Notes under the pieces: generated by a model | What the model saw: only the letters and a program-made list of their open reading frames with translations | Told to the model about the DNA's origin: nothing | Databases searched by the model: none | In this document: positions 1 to 6,912 of the stretch, piece after piece | Position numbering within the stretch: the stretch's first letter is position 1 | Layout of the letters: every line of letters begins with the position of its first letter | Program-made: the position numbers and the translations under genes | Assembly: GCA_937859895.1 (NCBI GenBank) | Contig: CALMAV010000104.1 | Coordinates: 1-9,413, forward strand | From: an uncultured Bryobacterales bacterium | GTDB taxonomy: Bacteria; Acidobacteriota; Terriglobia; Bryobacterales; Bryobacteraceae | DNA length: 9,413 bases | Direction: 5' to 3'

Positions 1-398
1 CCGATTTCACTCTCAAGAGTTTGGATGGCGCGCCGGTTCACCTTGCCGAGTTACAAGGCAAGATTGTTCTGTTAGACTTCTGGGCTACCTGGTGTCCGCC
101 TTGCCGTCGCGAACTGCCCACCATTGAGGCTCTGAGTAAAAAGTACAAAGATCAGGGCGTTCTGGTCTACGGCGTTAATGATGAGGATGCAAAAACGGCG
201 AAGACTTTCCTAGCTCAGCACCATCCGGAGTTGGCAACGCTGCATGATGAAAAGGGGAAGGTGCATCGCGTGTATGGCTGTTACTCGATTCCGACCGTAA
301 TGGTAATTGATCGCACGGGTAAAGTGGTTGCACACTTCGTTGGAGAGCGGCAGGAGAGCGAACTTGTCGCTGCATTGAAGCAAGCCGGGATGCAGTAA
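1..398 (+). CDS. TlpA/ResA-type thioredoxin-fold protein, 5' end missing
   Basis: This is the C-terminal part of a thiol-disulfide oxidoreductase. The reading frame is already open at base 3 (reading DFTLKSLDG), so the true start lies upstream of the window. The TTG at 21 is only an internal leucine codon. Counting from that codon as residue 1, the redox motif WCPPC is at residues 24-28 (bases 90-104), preceded by the strand VLLDFWAT. The cis-proline loop SIPT is near residue 91, followed by VMVIDRTGKV, and the protein ends QAGMQ. In the TlpA/ResA/AhpC-TSA family such proteins reduce or isomerise disulfides outside the cytoplasm, often for cytochrome c maturation. The signal peptide that would prove export is not visible here. 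A third cysteine (residue 87, YGCYSIP) sits just before the cis-Pro loop, where many relatives have a non-cysteine residue. The gene is convergent with the next one, with a 47-base gap and no clear terminator. Confidence 0.9.
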   Translation, partial: DFTLKSLDGAPVHLAELQGKIVLLDFWATWCPPCRRELPTIEALSKKYKDQGVLVYGVNDEDAKTAKTFLAQHHPELATLHDEKGKVHRVYGCYSIPTVMVIDRTGKVVAHFVGERQESELVAALKQAGMQ

Positions 399-445
399 GA
401 AGAGCCGAAGGCACGGCCGCAATTTGCTACTCGAATGAGGTTCCT

Positions 446-1900
446 TCAACGCAGACCCACAAGACCGCGAACCCACTCGTAGATTCGGTCCGAGTCATAG
501 CCAATGCCGCTCTTAAAAACAAGTTCAGGCTTTTCGATGACGTTGACATCGTGGGCCAAGTCGCCTTTCAGCAACACCAGATCAGCGTGTTTGCCCTGCG
601 CGACAGTGCCGATCTCTCGCTCCTTACCCAAAAATTCAGCGCCATTCAGGGTGAAGATTTTGATCGCTTCAGGCACAGTAAACCCCGCTTCGATCAAGAG
701 CTCCAGCTCCCGTTGATCGCCTAAGCCAGCCAGGGTGTGGCCATCGCCAGTGGGATCGCATCCGGCCATCAGCTTTCCCCCGGCTTGGGCGAAGGCACGT
801 TCGAATTGCATCTCTTTATTAAGAGTCGACTGAATCTGCAGATCGTTTTGCTGCTCGAATAAACGCGCCGTCATCACGTATGACCAGGAGGCTGGACTCA
901 TGAGTTGGTAGGCACGGCCCGTCAGTTCGTGCTGGATGGGAGGGCGAGAGCCTCCCTCAACTACCGAAAGGGTTGAGGTGAGGGCTACATGATGTTGAAC
1001 TAGATTTTGAATAATCTGCTGCGCGGCTGATCCGTTCGGGTCAACCTTGGTGGCAAGTTCCTGATAGGCGTCTTGTATGAACGGCTGACAGCTTCCAGGT
1101 TGTTTCCGTTTACTATAGAGCTCGCTATCCGGCGCAACAAAAGGCCCGTGCTCCAGGTTGTCTATGCCCATCTCAGCCGCTTCTCTGAAGCTAACCGAGC
1201 ACAAATGTCCGGTCACCTTCATCCCGCGGCTGTGCGCTTCCTCAATTGCCGCTTTCAACTCTTCCCCCGTTATGTTCATGTAGGCCTTGATGGATGAGAA
1301 CCCGACCGAATGCCAGTAACGCACGAATTCGCGCGCTTCCTGCGCTCCATTCAGGCCATGCATCTGTTCTATCGACGGGGACGAGCCTTCCAGATAAGGC
1401 CCGGTCAGTTCGAATGTGGGCCCGATCGCTTGATGGCTGTCGATCTGACGCTTTAGCTCAAGGTCCGTGTAGGGCTCAATTGCGCCTGCCGTTCTAGCAG
1501 TGGTAACGCCGCTTGCCAGGTAAAGCAGAGGGAATGAAATCGGCTGCTCAATAACAGAGAAGTGGGCCTTGGGCGCTGGACTGGTGTAGAAGAGATGCTC
1601 ATGCATACCCACGAGCCCTGGAATGAGAGTGTGTCCAGTTCCGTCAAGGATGCGGGCGTCTGCAGGAGGCTTCAGCGTTGTGCTCGCGCCTACGTTTTCA
1701 ATCCGGCCATCGCGCAGAATCACCGTCTGGTCCGGTTGCGCTGCGGCGCCAGTCCCGTCAATGAGCAGCACGTGTGTTATCGCGATAAGCCCTGACCGTT
1801 CTCGAATTAAAGCTTCCCGGCCATTGTTGTTTTGCGAGAAAGCGGCCGCAGTCAAACTAATCAACAGAAACACTGATCGTAAGCGCTTCATGGCAGACAT
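446..1900 (-). CDS. Secreted metal-dependent amidohydrolase (prolidase-like)
   Basis: The 484-residue protein belongs to the amidohydrolase superfamily (imidazolonepropionase / Xaa-Pro dipeptidase-like branch). A Sec signal peptide is visible at residues 1-22: basic MKRLR, then hydrophobic VFLLISLTAAAF, then SQ. A small beta-sandwich segment (ITHVLLIDGTG, ILRDGRIENVG) is followed by the TIM barrel. Expected metal ligands are all present: H100 and H102 (GMHEHL), the candidate carboxylated lysine K205 (SIKAYM), H232 (TGHLCS), H251 (LEHG) and D382 (GCDPTGDG). The C-terminal sandwich returns with KHADLVLLKGDL. Family members hydrolyse amide or peptide bonds, such as dipeptides or cyclic amides, with one or two zinc ions; the substrate cannot be read from sequence. 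Methionine 4 at base 1891 is an alternative start, and neither start has a clear Shine-Dalgarno. The gene lies 104 bases downstream of the AraC-type regulator on the same strand, so co-transcription is possible but unproven. Confidence 0.93.
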   Translation of the reverse strand: MSAMKRLRSVFLLISLTAAAFSQNNNGREALIRERSGLIAITHVLLIDGTGAAAQPDQTVILRDGRIENVGASTTLKPPADARILDGTGHTLIPGLVGMHEHLFYTSPAPKAHFSVIEQPISFPLLYLASGVTTARTAGAIEPYTDLELKRQIDSHQAIGPTFELTGPYLEGSSPSIEQMHGLNGAQEAREFVRYWHSVGFSSIKAYMNITGEELKAAIEEAHSRGMKVTGHLCSVSFREAAEMGIDNLEHGPFVAPDSELYSKRKQPGSCQPFIQDAYQELATKVDPNGSAAQQIIQNLVQHHVALTSTLSVVEGGSRPPIQHELTGRAYQLMSPASWSYVMTARLFEQQNDLQIQSTLNKEMQFERAFAQAGGKLMAGCDPTGDGHTLAGLGDQRELELLIEAGFTVPEAIKIFTLNGAEFLGKEREIGTVAQGKHADLVLLKGDLAHDVNVIEKPELVFKSGIGYDSDRIYEWVRGLVGLR

Positions 1901-2004
1901 TTATATCATTCAATCTGCAAAGAAGGGCGTTTGAGTAACAGTCATCTCAGGTTGCCAACGGTGTCTCATTCCGCGATCAATAATTTGATTAATTGAGCAA
2001 AAAG

Positions 2005-2790
2005 CTATAACACTGTACTGTCCATTGGAATCGTAGTGGAGGCGGAAGATAGCTGCGCTGAAGCAGGTCGGGCTCCATCGATTGCGGCCGGAGTTTGGCC
2101 GGTGAAGTGGCGGTACTCGGCAATGAAGTGCGACTGATCGAAGTACCCGCAAGAGGCAGCGAGGTCTGCATGAGACTCTTCTCCACTCCTTAAGCGTGCT
2201 GCTGCGCACCGAAAACGACAGATACGGGCCAGCAGTTTCGGGGAGAGCCCGGTATCCTGCCGTATACATCGTCGGAATTGCCGTGTACTCAACCCCACAT
2301 TGAAAGCGAGCGCATCGAGCGAAACCTGCTGTGGCGATTGAGCTAGGTAGCGCAGCACGGAGGAGAGCCGGCTGGGAGTCTTTGGTCGAATACTAGCAGC
2401 GAGTATCCGGATCAGATGCTCCGGCTCTGCTTGGTTGCTCAACTGTTCGCTCAAGCAATGACCTGCCCTTAGCGCCACAGTTTCGAAGGGCACAATTCGG
2501 TCCGTGAGGAGATCGGCATCAAGGTGGACCAGGTGGGTCCAGCAACCAGGGTGGAAGCGCACTGCCACCGATAATTGTCCTGGTGGAAGTGTAAAGCCGG
2601 TCGGTTTCGTCATGGGCCCAACGAACTGAAGATTCGAGACACCGCCCGTACGTGTGAATAGCAAATCGGCACACCCGTCAGGAGGTACCACGTGTTTATA
2701 CGGCGCCTTGAACATCTGATTGGATTTCCAGAAACACTCGACCGTATCGGCCAACGCTGGAGGGGGCGGAACTTCAAAGTACTCGAGCAT
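2005..2790 (-). CDS. AraC-family transcriptional regulator
   Basis: This 261-residue DNA-binding protein has a sensor-like N-terminal domain and a C-terminal AraC/XylS double helix-turn-helix. The N-terminal part (about 1-110; ECFWKSN, HVVPPDGCADLLF, VRFHPG) resembles the DUF6597-type domain found at the front of many AraC-like regulators, whose ligand is generally unknown. Residues about 140-238 form the DNA-binding domain. The first helix-turn-helix is around 157-178 (DALAFNVGLSTRQFRR). The second carries the family signature GYFDQSHFIAEYRHFTGQTP at 215-234. The start at 2790 is supported by an AGGA Shine-Dalgarno (minus strand, bases 2801-2804) with 10-base spacing. The gene is divergent from the VOC protein gene with under 50 bases between starts, so it may control that gene and itself. 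The amidohydrolase gene lies downstream on the same strand. The C-terminal 25 residues look unstructured. Confidence 0.92.
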   Translation of the reverse strand: MLEYFEVPPPPALADTVECFWKSNQMFKAPYKHVVPPDGCADLLFTRTGGVSNLQFVGPMTKPTGFTLPPGQLSVAVRFHPGCWTHLVHLDADLLTDRIVPFETVALRAGHCLSEQLSNQAEPEHLIRILAASIRPKTPSRLSSVLRYLAQSPQQVSLDALAFNVGLSTRQFRRCIRQDTGLSPKLLARICRFRCAAARLRSGEESHADLAASCGYFDQSHFIAEYRHFTGQTPAAIDGARPASAQLSSASTTIPMDSTVL

Positions 2791-2800
2791 GTCCGTTTTT

Positions 2801-2804
2801 TCCT
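2801..2804 (-). promoter_or_regulatory. Shine-Dalgarno of the AraC-family gene
   Basis: On the minus strand this reads AGGA, 10 bases before the ATG at 2790. It supports that start codon. It also shows that the translation signals of the two divergent genes lie only about 25 bases apart. Confidence 0.5.
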
Positions 2805-2827
2805 ATCGTTCTGCAAGCTGACCCTCT

Positions 2828-2831
2828 AGGA
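2828..2831 (+). promoter_or_regulatory. Shine-Dalgarno deciding the VOC gene start
   Basis: AGGA at these bases sits 8 bases before the ATG at 2840. It overlaps the alternative ATG at 2831, which therefore would have no properly spaced ribosome-binding site. This favours initiation at 2840. Confidence 0.5.
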
Positions 2832-2839
2832 TGATCGGC

Positions 2840-3220
2840 ATGAAGATAACACCGGTGTTGATTGTAGAGGAAATTGAGAAATCGCTGCCATTTTGGATGG
2901 AGCGGCTCGGATTCGAAGAGATCGTGCGAGTACCAGATGGCGAACGCATCGGTTTCACCCTGCTGCAGAAACAAGGGGCAGAACTCATGATGCAGACTGC
3001 CGGGAGCGTCTTGAGAGATGAGCCGAAGTTTGCGCCACGCGAGGACATGCCAGTGGTGTCGCTGTTTATTGAGGTCGAAGATCTAAGCGCAATAGCAGAT
3101 CAATTGGAAGGCTATCCCATTGCCATGCCGGAGCGGACTACCTTCTATGGGATGCGGGAGATCGGCGTTTTTGAACCGAGCGGAAACATCGTCGTGTTTG
3201 CTTGCAGGGCTGAAGGCTAA
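2840..3220 (+). CDS. VOC (glyoxalase/bleomycin-resistance fold) family protein
   Basis: This small soluble protein of 126 residues has the paired beta-alpha-beta-beta-beta units of the vicinal oxygen chelate fold. The first unit is visible as MKITPVLIVEEIEKSLPFW, then RLGFEEIVRVPDG and ELMMQTAG. The second is SLFIEVEDLSAIADQLEG, then TTFYGMREIGVFEPSGNIVVFA. The GVFEPSGN motif corresponds to the common DPDGN turn. The family spans glyoxalase I, extradiol dioxygenases, epimerases and antibiotic-binding proteins. The usual N-terminal metal-ligand histidine and the final glutamate (here an alanine, VVFACRA) are not evident. A metal-independent binding role is therefore possible; this is inference. 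Start 2840 is preferred over 2831 because of the AGGA at 2828. The gene is divergent from the AraC-family gene, which may regulate it, and convergent with the P450 gene (15-base gap). Confidence 0.88.
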   Translation: MKITPVLIVEEIEKSLPFWMERLGFEEIVRVPDGERIGFTLLQKQGAELMMQTAGSVLRDEPKFAPREDMPVVSLFIEVEDLSAIADQLEGYPIAMPERTTFYGMREIGVFEPSGNIVVFACRAEG

Positions 3221-3235
3221 CATCTCAGGGCAGCG

Positions 3236-4585
3236 TCACTGGGTGCGGCGTTCGGCTTTGAGCAGGATCGGTTTCGCGGGCTGTAGTGTTCCGCCCCGGC
3301 CAGCTATACCGATCTCTTCTGCCCGATCGCTGCATAATCGAAAGCGATTGGCAAGCGCGGCCAAGATTAGCGTACCCTCAGTCTTAGCGAAAGCGTCACC
3401 AATACACATTTTGCTTCCGCCGCCAAACGGGAAAGAAGCAAACTTGTGAGGTGGTGGAGCAGCTGGCAGCCAACGATCGGGATCGAAGAGTGTTGGGTTG
3501 GAGAAGTAGCGTTCGTTCCGACTAGTGATGTAGGTGCTCAGTAGAACGGAGGCACCCCGTGGCACGGTATAACCGGCAATCTCCAGCGGCTCAACTGTTC
3601 GTCTGCCGAAGATCGGCACTGGAGGATACAAGCGCAGCGTTTCATTGAAAACACCCGCCGCGTATGGAAGTCGGGGAACATCCTCGATTGTCGGAAGGCG
3701 ATCCCCTAAAACAGCGGCGGACTCAGCAGCAAGTCGTTCCTGTATCTCTGTATTCCTCGCGAGGAGATAGCATGCCCACGTTAAGGCACTGGCAGTAGTC
3801 TCATGCCCGGCAAGCACAAACGTAACTATCTCGTTACGAATGGCTTCATCGGCCAGTGCCGACGACGGATCATCCTGCAGCATAAGCAGAAGCGAAAGCA
3901 CGTCGCGAGATGTCGAACCGCGACGGCGAACGATCAGCGGATGCAGAACGCGATCCAGTTCAGCTCGCTCGGTGGCGAAGAACAGGCTGCGACCTTCTGG
4001 ATAAAGACGACGGTAACCACGCGTCAGCGGCTTACAGAGGCTGACGAAGGGGGCGATACGTCCGGCACGCTTAACTACGCGGTTAAGCACGCTGGAAACA
4101 TTGTTCGCACTATCGCGAAACTCGGGACCAAAGAGTGTTGCTCCAATAATGGCCAGCGTGATACGGCGCATCTGAACACCCATGTCGAGGGCCACACCCT
4201 CAGGCCACGTATTAAGAACATCGGCGGTTTGGGTACTCATCGTCTCCACATAAGAAGCGATCTGCTCTTTGTGAAAAGCAGGCTGGAGTTGACGACGCCG
4301 TTCGCGATGTTGGGGCTCATCGCGCGTGATCAGCCCGTCGCCCACCAGTTCCCGCAAGATAACCGCGCCCGTATCGCGGCCGAAAGACGCTTGGCGCGTG
4401 ATCAGAACGTCTTTCACAAGGTCGGCATCATTCACCAGGTACATGCGCTGATGGGCTAACCGGAAATAGGAGAAAGGGCCGAATCGGCGGGCTGTCTGTT
4501 CGAGAAAACCAAGTGTATGCGGCGCCGAACGAACGCCGAAAAAGCCCAGCAACTCCGTGCCGCGAGGGCCGGGTGGAACTTGCAT
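3236..4585 (-). CDS. Cytochrome P450 monooxygenase
   Basis: This is a complete 449-residue heme-thiolate monooxygenase. All signatures are present. The proline-rich start is MQVPPGPRG. A C-helix HRERRRQLQPAF lies at about 93-104. The I-helix oxygen-activation motif AGHETT is at 259-264, and the K-helix ETLR (ExxR) is at 315-318. A PERF-like FDPDRW is at 367-372. The heme loop FGGGSKMCIG is at 387-396, with axial ligand C394. No membrane anchor is visible, so it is probably cytosolic, as usual for bacterial P450s. Electrons would come from a ferredoxin or flavodoxin system encoded elsewhere. The I-helix, ExxR and GGGSKMCIG style suggest fatty-acid, terpenoid or similar hydroxylation, but the substrate cannot be assigned. 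Start 4585 is chosen because GGAG lies 7 bases upstream. A longer in-frame extension to 4825 would run into the divergent transaldolase gene and has no P450 similarity. No stress-response or pathway genes flank it. Confidence 0.95.
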   Translation of the reverse strand: MQVPPGPRGTELLGFFGVRSAPHTLGFLEQTARRFGPFSYFRLAHQRMYLVNDADLVKDVLITRQASFGRDTGAVILRELVGDGLITRDEPQHRERRRQLQPAFHKEQIASYVETMSTQTADVLNTWPEGVALDMGVQMRRITLAIIGATLFGPEFRDSANNVSSVLNRVVKRAGRIAPFVSLCKPLTRGYRRLYPEGRSLFFATERAELDRVLHPLIVRRRGSTSRDVLSLLLMLQDDPSSALADEAIRNEIVTFVLAGHETTASALTWACYLLARNTEIQERLAAESAAVLGDRLPTIEDVPRLPYAAGVFNETLRLYPPVPIFGRRTVEPLEIAGYTVPRGASVLLSTYITSRNERYFSNPTLFDPDRWLPAAPPPHKFASFPFGGGSKMCIGDAFAKTEGTLILAALANRFRLCSDRAEEIGIAGRGGTLQPAKPILLKAERRTQ

Positions 4586-4592
4586 AAAAACA

Positions 4593-4596
4593 CTCC
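4593..4596 (-). promoter_or_regulatory. Shine-Dalgarno deciding the P450 start
   Basis: On the minus strand this reads GGAG, 7 bases upstream of the ATG at 4585. It is the best-placed ribosome-binding site for the P450 and argues against the upstream in-frame extension reaching 4825. Confidence 0.6.
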
Positions 4597-4648
4597 GCGG
4601 TGATTTGAGTATGGCACCGCTGCGCGAGAGGGTGCGATCAGTCACAAT

Positions 4649-4681
4649 AGGAGAAGGTAGACCGCTAGCGCAGGTTCTCCT
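4649..4681. promoter_or_regulatory. Inverted repeat in the P450/transaldolase divergent region
   Basis: AGGAGAA (4649-4655) and TTCTCCT (4675-4681) are perfect inverted 7-base arms. They flank an 8-base palindrome, CGCTAGCG (4663-4670). The element lies in the 143-base region between the divergent starts, so it could be an operator or a leader hairpin of the transaldolase transcript. Arms of this length are expected several times by chance in a window this size, so the case rests mainly on location. No convincing -35/-10 pair was found on either strand here. Confidence 0.22.
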
Positions 4682-4728
4682 GCGGCTGACGGCCAACAGT
4701 AAATTTCCAAAGAAGAGGGAAGACACCA

Positions 4729-5736
4729 ATGGCAAGTCTCTTAGAGCAATTGCGCAAGATGACGATTGTGGTCGCGGATACCGGTGACATTCAGCAGATT
4801 GAACACTACAAACCGCAGGACGCAACTACCAATCCATCGCTGATCACGGCCGCTGCGCAGATGCCGCAGTATCAGCAGGTTGTAGATGATGTTTTGTTCG
4901 ATGCCAAGCGCGAACTGGGCGCTGACGCCAAGGACCAGGACGTGGCAACGCTCGCCTTTGAGCGGTTGGCGGGAGCATTCGGCGCCAAGATCCTAAAAGT
5001 AATTAAGGGTCGGGTGTCAACTGAAGTGGACGCCCGGGTCTCTTATGACACTGAAGCGACACTGAAGAAGGCGCACGCGATTATTGAGGAGTACGACAAG
5101 ATCGGTATCTCGAAAGAGCGTATTCTAGTCAAGATTGCTTCCACATGGAAGGGCATCAAGGCAGCGGAGCAACTGGAAAAGGAAGGCATCCACTGCAATC
5201 TGACTCTGTTGTTCGGGCTTCATCAGGCGATTGCTTGCGCTGATGCGGGTGTCACGCTGGTATCACCGTTTGTGGGCCGCATCCTCGATTGGTACAAGAA
5301 GGATACCGGCAAGGACTATCAGGGCGCAGAAGACCCCGGCGTCCAGTCAGTAACCAAAGTTTATAACTACTACAAGAAGTTCGGTTACAAAACTCAGGTG
5401 ATGGGCGCAAGCTTCCGCAACATTGGGGAGATCAAGGAACTGGCTGGCTGTGACTTGCTGACCATCTCACCGAATCTTCTGAAAGAGCTGGACGCGACCA
5501 AAGGCGAACTCCCGCGTAAGCTCGACCCGGAGAACGCCAAGAACTTGCAGATCGAGAAGATGACCATCGACGAAGCCAAGTTTGAGCAGATGCACAAGGC
5601 GGATCGGATGGCCGATGACAAGTTGGCCGAAGGCATTAAGGGCTTCAGTGACGCGCTGGTTTCGCTCGAAAAGCTCCTGAAGGATCGGCTCGCTGCAATA
5701 GTGGCCGAGCACCCGCAGGAACTGGCTCACCAGTAG
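4729..5736 (+). CDS. tal: Transaldolase
   Basis: This is a 335-residue class I transaldolase. It transfers a dihydroxyacetone unit from sedoheptulose 7-phosphate to glyceraldehyde 3-phosphate, giving erythrose 4-phosphate and fructose 6-phosphate, in the cytosolic non-oxidative pentose phosphate pathway. Residues matching the E. coli TalB active site are visible: D17 (VVADTGD), T33 and N35 (ATTNPSL), E99 (STEVDAR), the Schiff-base lysine K135 (LVKIASTW), N157 and T159 (HCNLTLLF), and S179 and R184 (VSPFVGR). The length is slightly above the 317 residues of TalB, with a longer lysine/glutamate-rich C-terminus. The ATG at 4729 has GAGGGA 8 bases upstream. The gene is divergent from the P450 and followed by a strong intrinsic terminator, so it is probably a single-gene transcript. 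It appears intact. Confidence 0.97.
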   Translation: MASLLEQLRKMTIVVADTGDIQQIEHYKPQDATTNPSLITAAAQMPQYQQVVDDVLFDAKRELGADAKDQDVATLAFERLAGAFGAKILKVIKGRVSTEVDARVSYDTEATLKKAHAIIEEYDKIGISKERILVKIASTWKGIKAAEQLEKEGIHCNLTLLFGLHQAIACADAGVTLVSPFVGRILDWYKKDTGKDYQGAEDPGVQSVTKVYNYYKKFGYKTQVMGASFRNIGEIKELAGCDLLTISPNLLKELDATKGELPRKLDPENAKNLQIEKMTIDEAKFEQMHKADRMADDKLAEGIKGFSDALVSLEKLLKDRLAAIVAEHPQELAHQ

Positions 5737-5766
5737 TCTCACTTATCACGTTTGATACCATTCGTG

Positions 5767-5798
5767 GGCCGTTCGTCATAAGACGGGCGGCCTTTTTT
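5767..5798 (+). terminator. Rho-independent terminator of transaldolase
   Basis: Arms GGCCGTTCGTC (5767-5777) and GACGGGCGGCC (5782-5792) pair over 11 positions, nine Watson-Crick and two adjacent G-T wobbles. They close an ATAA tetraloop, and six T follow (5793-5798). It begins 30 bases after the transaldolase stop. There is no A-tract on the left side, so it should act in the + direction only. It lies only 10 bases before the ribosome-binding site of the next gene. Confidence 0.93.
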
Positions 5799-5807
5799 AT
5801 TCACGTT

Positions 5808-5812
5808 GGAGG
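5808..5812 (+). promoter_or_regulatory. Shine-Dalgarno selecting a GTG start
   Basis: GGAGG is followed by five bases and then GTG at 5818. This picks the GTG over the in-frame TTG at 5806, which would precede the site, and over the out-of-frame ATG at 5813. Confidence 0.65.
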
Positions 5813-5817
5813 ATGAA

Positions 5818-6760
5818 GTGCTATCAAGGCGGAGCTTCGGACAGGCAATATCAAGCGGGCTACCAGCCGCAGTTATGCTGGGGCAGTCTGGCACTAATGG
5901 AAGTGGCGTAAAACTAGGTGTTTGCACCTACAGTTTCCGTGAACTGCCGCGCGAGGCTGGCGCCAAAGATGCAGTTGGCACGGTCCTCGCAGCGATGAAA
6001 GCGTGTGGAGCTACGCAGTGTGAACTCTTCTCACCGCAACTGGAGCCCGAAGACCCAGCCATAACCGCCTTCATGAAACAGGTAGCGCAGATGAATGGCG
6101 ATTCGAAAGCAATCTCGGCCGCGTACCATAAAATGCAGACTGGTCCTGAAGCAAAGGCGAGTCGTGACGCACTGCGGCAGTGGCGGTTATCTACGCCGAT
6201 GGACCACTTCCATGCAGTCCGAAAGCAGTTCGACAATGCCGGTGTGAACATCTACGCCTACACCATAAACTTCGGAAAAGACTATACGGATCAGGAGCTG
6301 GATGCCTGTTTCAAGCAGACACAAGCGCTGGGTCGCGCCGCGTTTGGCTCCTTACGCTGAGAAGTACAAAATCTATGTAGCGCTGCATGGGCATAGCAAT
6401 AAGAGCAATCCAGACGATTTCTCCACCCCCGCAACATTCGCGCAAGGCCTGAAGTTATCCGACTACTTTCGCGTAAACCTGGATATCGGGCACTTTCATG
6501 CTGCCGGTTTCGATCCGGTGCCTTACATCGAGCAGAACCACAAAATCATCACCCACTTGCATATCAAGGATCGCAAGGCTGATGACGGACCGAACGAACC
6601 TTTCGGCCAAGGCGATACACCAATCAAGCCTGTACTGACACTGCTCAAGCAGAAGCACTACCCGATACCAGCCTTTGTCGAGTACGAATACAAGGGTTCA
6701 GGGACGCCGGTACAAGAGGTAAGTGCATGCCTATCGTACATGAAACAGGTACTTGCGTAA
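5818..6760 (+). pseudogene. Disrupted Tat-exported sugar phosphate isomerase/epimerase-like gene
   Basis: Two reading frames together spell one xylose-isomerase-like TIM-barrel protein (AP endonuclease family 2 fold). Frame 1, from the GTG at 5818, gives a twin-arginine signal (LSRRSFGQAISSGLPAA). It continues KLGVCTYSFREL and CELFSPQLEPEDP to QALG, then runs to a false stop at 6358-6360. Frame 2 resumes at about 6341 with RLAPYAEKYK. It carries the rest of the barrel: ALHGHSN, NLDIGHFHAAGFDP, THLHIKDRK, NEPFGQGDTPIK and FVEYEYKG, to the stop at 6758. As I recall the family, about 14 residues separate the ALG and RLAP blocks. Here only 7 bases do, so roughly 35 bases seem lost rather than one. 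The missing part would include a core barrel strand, so the product is probably non-functional. Assembly or sequencing error remains an alternative. The 20-base gap after the terminator leaves little room for an own promoter. Confidence 0.85.
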
Positions 6761-6829
6761 CTAAGCATCCGTTTCTTAAGAATTTGACCGCGGATGTCTC
6801 ACTTACTTAGTGCAGCACGGGCGAAAGAG

Positions 6830-6860
6830 TTGCACACCTCTGTCCACAGGTGTCTATATT
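6830..6860 (+). promoter_or_regulatory. Possible promoter with a dyad in a 19-base spacer
   Basis: TTGCAC (6830-6835) and TATATT (6855-6860) are separated by 19 bases. The inverted repeat ACACCT (6834-6839) / AGGTGT (6848-6853), with partial pairing inside, nearly fills that spacer. Long spacers holding a dyad are typical of promoters activated by MerR-type regulators. The -35 match is poor (3 of 6) and the -10 match good (5 of 6). The predicted transcript would start near 6867, about 45 bases before the TTG start at 6913. No MerR-type gene is in the window. Confidence 0.3.
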
Positions 6861-6898
6861 TGCTTCTTACAGGTGCGCTAACGGACAAACCTACCAAC

Positions 6899-6903
6899 GG
6901 GAG
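6899..6903 (+). promoter_or_regulatory. Shine-Dalgarno selecting a TTG start
   Basis: GGGAG lies 9 bases before the TTG at 6913. The upstream in-frame GTG at 6850 has no such site and falls inside the putative promoter -10 region, so the TTG is the better start. Confidence 0.45.
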
Positions 6904-6912
6904 ACTGCTACC

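Noticed and set aside
399..445. Possible terminator between the convergent thioredoxin and amidohydrolase genes
   Set aside because: Only a four-pair GCCG/CGGC stem is present, with no T-tract on either strand.
1977..1996. AT-rich imperfect dyad TCAAT...ATTGA between the AraC-type gene and the amidohydrolase
   Set aside because: Only the five outer positions pair cleanly, it has no GC stem to act as a terminator, and AT-rich sequence makes such matches frequent.
3803..4459. 218-residue open frame on the + strand antisense to the P450
   Set aside because: It lies wholly opposite a P450 with every family motif, its translation shows no domain or plausible fold, and long antisense frames are common opposite GC-rich genes.
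4586..4825. Upstream extension of the P450 frame giving a 529-residue protein
   Set aside because: The added 80 residues have no P450 character, overlap the transaldolase start, and ignore the well-placed GGAG before the ATG at 4585.
5394..5742. Open frames on the - strand opposite transaldolase
   Set aside because: They are shadows of a clearly conserved gene, with no recognisable protein features.
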